Notes under the pieces: model-generated
What the model was told of the DNA's origin: nothing
Databases searched by the model: none
What the model saw: only the letters and a program-made list of their open reading frames with translations
Part shown: positions 59,499-64,000 of the stretch, piece after piece
Layout: each line of letters begins with the position of its first letter
Position numbering within the stretch: position 1 is the stretch's first letter
From: UBA1756 sp045132235
GTDB taxonomy: Bacteria; Bacteroidota; Bacteroidia; Bacteroidales; WCHB1-69
Direction of reading: 5' to 3'
Assembly: GCA_045132235.1 (NCBI GenBank)
Contig: JBGURX010000048.1
Coordinates: forward strand, 61,355-125,354
Length of the DNA: 64,000 bases
Made by a program: the position numbers and the translations under genes

Positions 59499-59780
59499 AT
59501 ACAATTTCAAAGAATAATCCAACCTTTCAATTTTCCGTTTTCAGTTTTCAATTCTCCATTATCATGGCCATTGCTAAATAAAGTTTTCTCATAAAGTTAT
59601 GTTTTTAGATGATTTTCTCCGCAAAGTTAAGGGATTTTTACAAGCAATTTTCAGAATTTTCAAAATTGCCCCGTTTTTGCACGAAATTGGTGACAGGAAA
59701 AACATAAATTAAAATGTACACATTGCGATAAAGCAACACACTCGCAAAAACACAACGCCATGGGGCTGCGAAAATCCAAT
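59499..59780. other. AT-rich region without a clear gene
   Basis: About 280 bases between the small barrel promoter and the tRNA-Arg terminator. It is AT-rich, with Bacteroidales-type polypyrimidine repeats of the form TTTTCAATTTTC. A 37-codon frame from ATG at 59599 to 59712 has no recognisable features and was not called. No RNA gene, riboswitch or attachment site was seen. Confidence 0.4.
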
Positions 59781-59809
59781 AAAAATCCCCCTTTACTCAG
59801 GGGGATTTT
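59781..59809 (-). terminator. Intrinsic terminator after tRNA-Arg
   Basis: On the minus strand a perfect 10-bp stem AAAATCCCCC/GGGGGATTTT with an 8-base loop and a following T-run. It lies 2 bases after the tRNA. Confidence 0.88.
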
Positions 59810-59811
59810 CG

Positions 59812-59885
59812 TGCCCTCGGCGGGATTCAAACCCACGATCTTCAGAACCGGAATCTGACATTCTATTCAGCTGAACTACGAGGGC
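59812..59885 (-). tRNA. tRNA-Arg (anticodon CCG)
   Basis: The reverse complement is a cloverleaf with a fully paired acceptor GCCCTCG/CGAGGGC, D-arm TAGTTCAGCTGAATAGA, anticodon stem TCAGA/TCTGA, loop TTCCGGT with anticodon CCG and T-arm GTGGGTTTGAATCCCGC with a T-loop TTTGAAT variant. It reads CGG. CCA is not encoded. Confidence 0.94.
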
Positions 59886-59901
59886 ATTGCCAAATGCGCT
59901 G

Positions 59902-59909
59902 CAAAAATA
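59902..59909 (-). promoter_or_regulatory. -7 box (TATTTTTG, minus) of tRNA-Arg
   Basis: The reverse complement reads TATTTTTG, ending 16 bases before the tRNA 5' end. It is divergent from the tilS promoter. Confidence 0.7.
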
Positions 59910-59931
59910 CATGAAATTTCGGAAAATCTCG

Positions 59932-59939
59932 TATTTTTG
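59932..59939 (+). promoter_or_regulatory. -7 box (TATTTTTG) of tilS
   Basis: Perfect TAnnTTTG motif 44 bases before the ATG at 59984. Confidence 0.65.
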
Positions 59940-59983
59940 CGCACTAAAATTTTTGTCCATATCATTTCCTGCCATAATAGACC

Positions 59984-61312
59984 ATGATGCCGTTGGAAGC
60001 GCGCTTTCTTGAACATTTGCAAACCCTGGTGCCCGATGCCGCCCATGCGCACTACCTGCTGGCCGTGAGTGGCGGAAAGGACTCCACTGCCTTGGCGCAT
60101 CTATTTCAGCATCACGCACTTTCGTTCGAAATGGCCCACTGCAACTTCCACCTGCGGGGAGAAGACTCCGACCGCGACGAGCAGTTTGTACAGGAACTGG
60201 CCGCGCAACTGGGCTGCCCCCTGCATGTCAAAAGCTTCAACACCCTTGCCGTGCAGAAAAACTCCGGAAAATCGGTGGAGATGGTGGCCCGCGAACAGCG
60301 ATATGAGTGGTTCAGCACCCTCTGTCCGGAAGCCGACTACGTGGTTACCGCCCACCACGCCGACGACAACGCTGAAACCCTGCTGCTGAACCTTACTCGC
60401 GGCACCGGACTGAAAGGCATGACTGGCATTCCCGCCCGCAACGGACGGTTGCTACGGCCGCTTCTTCCCTTTACCGCTGAAGAAATCCTGCATTATCTCC
60501 AGGAAAACCATATTCCCTACTGCACCGATCAAACTAACTTCTCCACCCAGTACCAACGCAACAAAATCCGTCACGAAATGCTGCCCGTACTTCGGGAACT
60601 CAATCCTGAAATCATTCATACACTCTGCAACAATATTTCAGTATTCAAGCAGCAATACGATTTTTATCTATCTGAAATACAAAGATATCTATCTGAAATC
60701 ACTTTTACCAAAGATGAAGTTTTTTATATTTCCTGCGAAAAACTGAAATCGTCGGAACATGCCAGATTGTTGCTTTATGAAGCCCTCAAGCCCTACCATT
60801 TCACCCCTTCACAAACTGAAGACCTGTGGCAGAGTTTGGAAGGAATATCAGGTAAGACATTTTTCTCTTCTACCCATATTGCGCTCAAAGACAGGGAGTT
60901 TATTATGATTAAAAAATTAGGTGAAGCTGAACCCCCCCCCACACTGTGCCAAAATTTGGAAGAGTTGAAGTTACTTGGCTTTAATGTGGAGCTGCACTCG
61001 ATGGAGCAGAAACCGCAGTTTCCGGCCGCTGCGGATACCATTTATATAGATGCCGACAAGATGCGTTTTCCCGTACAGGTACGGGCGTGGGAGGAGGGCG
61101 ACACCTTCCAACCATTCGGCATGGCAGGGAAACAGAAGGTTAGCGACCTATTCAACAATTTGAAAATCAATGTTTTGCAAAAAAGAAACATTCCCATTCT
61201 GCTCATCGGCGACGAAATAGCTTGGGTGGTGGGAGTACGCGCCGACCATCGTTTCAGAATTACCTCATCCACAAATCGTTACTATAAAATCACCTATCAT
61301 GGAACCATTTGA
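59984..61312 (+). CDS. tilS: tRNA(Ile)-lysidine synthase TilS
   Basis: Converts the CAU anticodon of tRNA-Ile2 to LAU with lysine and ATP, so it reads AUA. The protein has 442 residues. The PP-loop LLAVSGGKDSTALAHL is at about 25-40. RNKIRHEMLPVLREL marks the end of the catalytic domain, and the C-terminal substrate-binding domain carries GDTFQPFGMAGKQKVSDLF. A run of nine C (60932-60940) encodes Pro-Pro-Pro in the middle of the protein and is a possible slippage site, but the frame is intact here. The start is ATGATG, with either ATG possible. The next gene overlaps its end by 14 bases. Confidence 0.96.
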   Translation: MMPLEARFLEHLQTLVPDAAHAHYLLAVSGGKDSTALAHLFQHHALSFEMAHCNFHLRGEDSDRDEQFVQELAAQLGCPLHVKSFNTLAVQKNSGKSVEMVAREQRYEWFSTLCPEADYVVTAHHADDNAETLLLNLTRGTGLKGMTGIPARNGRLLRPLLPFTAEEILHYLQENHIPYCTDQTNFSTQYQRNKIRHEMLPVLRELNPEIIHTLCNNISVFKQQYDFYLSEIQRYLSEITFTKDEVFYISCEKLKSSEHARLLLYEALKPYHFTPSQTEDLWQSLEGISGKTFFSSTHIALKDREFIMIKKLGEAEPPPTLCQNLEELKLLGFNVELHSMEQKPQFPAAADTIYIDADKMRFPVQVRAWEEGDTFQPFGMAGKQKVSDLFNNLKINVLQKRNIPILLIGDEIAWVVGVRADHRFRITSSTNRYYKITYHGTI

Positions 61313-61796
61313 ACCTGAAGCCCTGAAAAAAAGACGGAACATCTTCCTGATCATCCTCTGCATTCTTGTTTTTGTGGATGCGGGAAGTTCATTTTTTCAA
61401 ATGATATTGATGCCCATTTACGCCAAGGAGGAGACCGCTGAAATGGCATTGGATTTCTACAACAAATTCGGTTCCACAGAGATGGCGGAACAGATGGAAC
61501 AAATCTTTACGGCGGCACAGGCGTTGCCTGGCTGGTATTTCGTTCTTTCCTCCCTCCCCTTTCTGCTGGCCATTGTGGGTGCCGTTTTCGTACTCCGCCG
61601 GAAACCGATGGGGTTTCACCTGTATGTCATCTCACAACTTTTGGCCTTTTGCTGCCAAAACCTGCTCCTCAAAGAGCCCTTCCAGATGTCATGGATTACC
61701 ATTATTTGCTCCATCTGCATTGCGCTCTGTTTCTATTTTCAGCTGAAAGACACCATGAAAAAAACCGAGGATGAGAATGAACAGCCTGATTTTTAG
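61299..61796 (+). CDS. Small four-helix membrane protein
   Basis: A 165-residue integral membrane protein with four hydrophobic segments at about residues 15-40, 79-97, 106-122 and 130-147. It has short charged ends (PEALKKRRN at the start, TMKKTEDENEQ at the end). No family is recognised. It overlaps the tilS end by 14 bases, so it is co-transcribed with it. No catalytic motif is visible. Confidence 0.75.
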   Translation: MEPFEPEALKKRRNIFLIILCILVFVDAGSSFFQMILMPIYAKEETAEMALDFYNKFGSTEMAEQMEQIFTAAQALPGWYFVLSSLPFLLAIVGAVFVLRRKPMGFHLYVISQLLAFCCQNLLLKEPFQMSWITIICSICIALCFYFQLKDTMKKTEDENEQPDF

Positions 61797-61867
61797 TGGG
61801 TTGTGTTTTTCTGAAAAATATTTTAAAATTTTATTAAAAACACTTGAAAATCGCATGGTCGCCATAG

Positions 61868-61875
61868 TATCTTTG
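61868..61875 (+). promoter_or_regulatory. -7 box (TATCTTTG) of the barrel/HHH gene pair
   Basis: Perfect TAnnTTTG motif 20 bases before the ATG at 61896. Confidence 0.65.
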
Positions 61876-61895
61876 CGGCGTCAAAGATTACTGCC

Positions 61896-62702
61896 ATGTC
61901 TCCTCGAAAACTGACCCTGCTACTCGCACTGCTGCTTTCTGCACTCATACTGCCTGCGCAAACCGACAGCACCAAAACTGGAAAAATCCTCTCAAAATAT
62001 TCTGTTACAGAAATATATGGCCTCGCCTTGTCGCAGTACAACGGTGCGGCGGCCTGTTTTTTGCCCCGCTCGGCTGTCTCGGCACATTTCGACAACCGCT
62101 TTTGGGTCAAGGAGATGATGACCAAACGGGTGGGGGCAGTGTTCCGAAAGGGGCAGAACAGCTTTCTGGTGGACTGCCAGCACTTCGGCTACAGCCGTTT
62201 CGGGGAGCTGACGGCAAGGGTGGGTTACGGCCGCCGCTTCGGCCAGCACTTGGCCTTCGCGCTGCGGTTCCACTACCTGATGACGCACAGCGCGGAAAGT
62301 GCGTGCGTGCATTCTATCACCTTCGACCTGTCGGGCTACGCCACCATCGGGAAGAATATCGGCCTCGGTTTCGCCGTGCTCAATCCCGCACGGCTGAAGT
62401 ACGGCATCATGGGGAAAAAGGTGCTGCCCATCCGGCTGCAATTCGATATAAATTACAGAGTGGGCAAGCAGATACTGCTTTTCGCAAGGGTGGAGAAAGA
62501 ACTCCAGTCGGACTTTGGTATCGAGGCAGGTGCCACCTATCAGATGAAGGTGCTGCATCTTACCGTATCGGCGGGCTTTCCGGCACCGTGCGGCACGGTC
62601 AGGGTGCATGTGGCCTGCGGACGGTGGCTGATCGGAGTGGGCGGACAGTACCACCTGAAGGCCGGCTTCATTCCGCAGGCCGAAGTACTCTGCATATTCT
62701 AA
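61896..62702 (+). CDS. Predicted secreted beta-barrel-like protein
   Basis: A 268-residue protein with a signal peptide (MSPRKLTLLLALLLSALILPAQ). The mature part is strand-rich, with alternating hydrophobic and Gly/Arg residues (LTARVGYGRRFGQHLAFALRFHYL, GFAVLNPARLKYG, DINYRVGKQILLFARVEKEL). This suggests an outer-membrane or periplasmic barrel. No family is certain. It lies 24 bases before a helix-hairpin-helix protein that also looks like an outer-membrane protein; the two probably form one unit. Confidence 0.72.
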   Translation: MSPRKLTLLLALLLSALILPAQTDSTKTGKILSKYSVTEIYGLALSQYNGAAACFLPRSAVSAHFDNRFWVKEMMTKRVGAVFRKGQNSFLVDCQHFGYSRFGELTARVGYGRRFGQHLAFALRFHYLMTHSAESACVHSITFDLSGYATIGKNIGLGFAVLNPARLKYGIMGKKVLPIRLQFDINYRVGKQILLFARVEKELQSDFGIEAGATYQMKVLHLTVSAGFPAPCGTVRVHVACGRWLIGVGGQYHLKAGFIPQAEVLCIF

Positions 62703-62726
62703 AACACTTACAATCAATATACTACC

Positions 62727-64000
62727 ATGAAACTCCGACACCTCTCTCTGCTACTCTGCCTCATGGAATGGCTGCCTATCGCCGCCCAGCAGGACACCAC
62801 CGCAGCGCCCCTCGACCTGCAAGAAACGCTCTTTGAAATACTGGAAAACGACTATGCCAACATCGATGAATCGGCAGACTACGCCGATGAGTTGGAAGAG
62901 CTGTGGCAAACCCGCGACATCAACCTCAACGACATTTCCCCGGAAGTAGCCTTCAACATTCTACAATTAACTGATTATCAATATTATCAACTCCAACTTT
63001 ATATCGAATTATATGGAGAATTGGTGTCGGTATATGAGATAGCGGCCATTGAGGGATTCGACCAAAATTTGGCAGAGAGGCTGGCCAAAATTGTGAAAAT
63101 AGAGCCTCGGAAAAGGGCCAGAACCCGGGTGGGGGCTTTCTTCCAGCAGTCGCAGCACACGCTCCTGATGCGCTACCGGCAAGTGGTTGAGCCACAGGCT
63201 GGTTACCGCCGAAAGGAGGGAACGGGATATTTAGGAAATCCGATGCGACTCTGCTGGAAATACGCCATGAGCAGCGGCGACCACTTTGCGATGGCCCTTG
63301 CGGGGGAGAAGGATGCGGGCGAGCAGCTTTTCCGCGGAACGCAAAAACAGGGCTTTGACCACTATGCTTGGTTTATCAACCTGAAAAACCTTGGCGTGCT
63401 AAAGAATTTGGTGATAGGAAATTACACCTTAAGTTTCGGGCAGGGCATGGTGATGGGGGCGCGAAGCATGGGGGTGAAGGGCGGTGGTGCCGGCATGATC
63501 CGGCGCTTCCCGGGACTGATTCGCGCCACGGCGCCGATGAACGAGAGCGCGTGCATGCGCGGGGTGGCGGTCACACTGGGCAACTCGCAATATACCGGCA
63601 CGGTGTTTTACAGCCACAGCTTTTTCGACGGCACGGTCAGCAGCGACAGTCTGGGCGAGAGTCTCTTTGAGGGCTCGCTCACCCCTACGGGCTACCATCG
63701 CACGGAGGGCGAGGTGGCGCAGCGCAACGCCAACCGCAACCGCTGTTTCGGCGGGCACCTGCAGATCAAGCGGCGGATTTTCGAGGTGGGCGTGACGGGC
63801 TGTCACACGCAGTTTTTGATACCTATAGCCACGGGAAGTGAACTTTACCAGAAGTACCGGTTCAGCGGACGGGCGGTAAGCAACGCGGGGGTGAACTACA
63901 AGCTGATTCTGCACAAAACCATCCTGTTTGGCGAGGCGGCGGTAAGCGCCTGTCGGCAGCGTACCGGGGTGGGCGTGCTGCAGGGCAGCCTCTTCGACAT
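62727..64000 (+). CDS. Helix-hairpin-helix domain outer-membrane-like protein (partial)
   Basis: A reading frame from the ATG at 62727 that stays open to the window edge (424 codons plus two bases), so the gene continues beyond. It starts with a signal peptide (MKLRHLSLLLCLMEWLPIAAQ). A ComEA-type helix-hairpin-helix region is at about residues 55-120 (DYQYYQLQLYIELYGELVSV, then IAAIEGFDQNLAERLAKIV). The rest is strand-rich with Gly, Arg and aromatics, as in the Bacteroidetes HHH proteins that carry a large beta-barrel (FALALAGEKD, GVNYKLILHKTILFGEAAV). DNA or envelope binding is only a guess. It follows the barrel-like gene by 24 bases. Confidence 0.78.
   Translation, partial: MKLRHLSLLLCLMEWLPIAAQQDTTAAPLDLQETLFEILENDYANIDESADYADELEELWQTRDINLNDISPEVAFNILQLTDYQYYQLQLYIELYGELVSVYEIAAIEGFDQNLAERLAKIVKIEPRKRARTRVGAFFQQSQHTLLMRYRQVVEPQAGYRRKEGTGYLGNPMRLCWKYAMSSGDHFAMALAGEKDAGEQLFRGTQKQGFDHYAWFINLKNLGVLKNLVIGNYTLSFGQGMVMGARSMGVKGGGAGMIRRFPGLIRATAPMNESACMRGVAVTLGNSQYTGTVFYSHSFFDGTVSSDSLGESLFEGSLTPTGYHRTEGEVAQRNANRNRCFGGHLQIKRRIFEVGVTGCHTQFLIPIATGSELYQKYRFSGRAVSNAGVNYKLILHKTILFGEAAVSACRQRTGVGVLQGSLFD

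Noticed and set aside
59599..59712. 37-codon frame in the AT-rich gap
   Set aside because: Begins with a plausible ATG but no ribosome-binding site, motif or membrane pattern supports it.
59793..60119. Open frame over tRNA-Arg on the minus strand
   Set aside because: It spans a clear tRNA and its promoter and has no recognisable protein features.
1..64000. CRISPR arrays, rRNA genes, prophage or insertion sequences
   Set aside because: No regularly spaced repeats, transposase, integrase or rRNA-like sequence was found on reading through. The tRNAs lack nearby integration signs.

Overview
The window looks like a stretch of chromosome from an uncultured, probably host-associated member of the Bacteroidales. 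Three kinds of evidence point there. Nearly every transcription unit starts at a TAnnTTTG -7 box, the hallmark of the Bacteroidetes primary sigma factor. Many genes are typical of the phylum: LpxK, KdsC, a DUF2520 Rossmann protein upstream of kdsC, an OmpP1/FadL-type barrel, a DUF6913-like protein overlapping dapA, and a long IF-2. One secreted protease carries a type IX secretion (T9SS) C-terminal sorting domain, so the organism should have a T9SS, which argues against Bacteroides itself. No rRNA, CRISPR array, phage or insertion sequence was seen. The lineage below order is my guess only.

Layout. 1-4.7 kb: an anti-sigma-like membrane protein, an acyltransferase, a GT9 glycosyltransferase and lpxK (envelope lipids/LPS), tRNA-Gly and a serine-acetyltransferase-like gene. 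4.7-11.7 kb: elbB; a four-gene heterodisulfide-reductase-like iron-sulfur module (two HdrC-like proteins, an HdrE-HdrD fusion with a membrane cytochrome part, an HdrB-like protein); an orphan C-terminal transketolase half; an ECF sigma factor; and a TonB-like protein. 11.7-24.7 kb (mostly minus strand): a methyltransferase and class-V aminotransferase pair, an aspartyl protease, two large secreted proteins behind rfbA and a metallophosphoesterase, then a compact sppA - steroid 5-alpha-reductase - old-yellow-enzyme operon. 24.8-31.4 kb: cca, then tRNA-Gln-nusA-infB with two small membrane proteins behind it. 31.6-39.6 kb: GH20, hemerythrin and LuxR-type regulator, an outer-membrane barrel, a sugar/adenosine kinase, ispE, DUF2520 and kdsC. 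39.6-46.6 kb: dnaK behind a textbook sigma-54 promoter, a MurL-like epimerase, a Trk/Ktr potassium uptake pair, tRNA-Glu(CTC) and a HAD phosphatase. 46.6-53.7 kb (minus): ffh, a beta-CASP metallo-hydrolase, tRNA-Glu(TTC), an unknown gene, a degenerate M23 protein, an aminotransferase and a lysozyme-like membrane protein. 53.9-64 kb: DUF6913-like, dapA, a T9SS-exported M14 carboxypeptidase, cdd, a small barrel, tRNA-Arg, tilS, a small membrane protein, a predicted barrel and an incomplete helix-hairpin-helix protein.

Most of the window is housekeeping: envelope and peptidoglycan assembly (LpxK, KdsC, DapA, MurL-like, M23), translation (tRNAs, NusA, IF-2, Cca, TilS), export (Ffh, SppA) and isoprenoids (IspE, ElbB). 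The parts most worth a second look are: the 5-alpha-reductase/flavin-reductase pair, which resembles the bile-acid/steroid 5AR-5BR pair of gut Bacteroidales; the Hdr-like membrane electron-transfer module with no HdrA; the perfect sigma-54 promoter of dnaK; the MurL-like epimerase; and the tRNA-terminator-nusA arrangement, which mirrors the E. coli metY-nusA operon.
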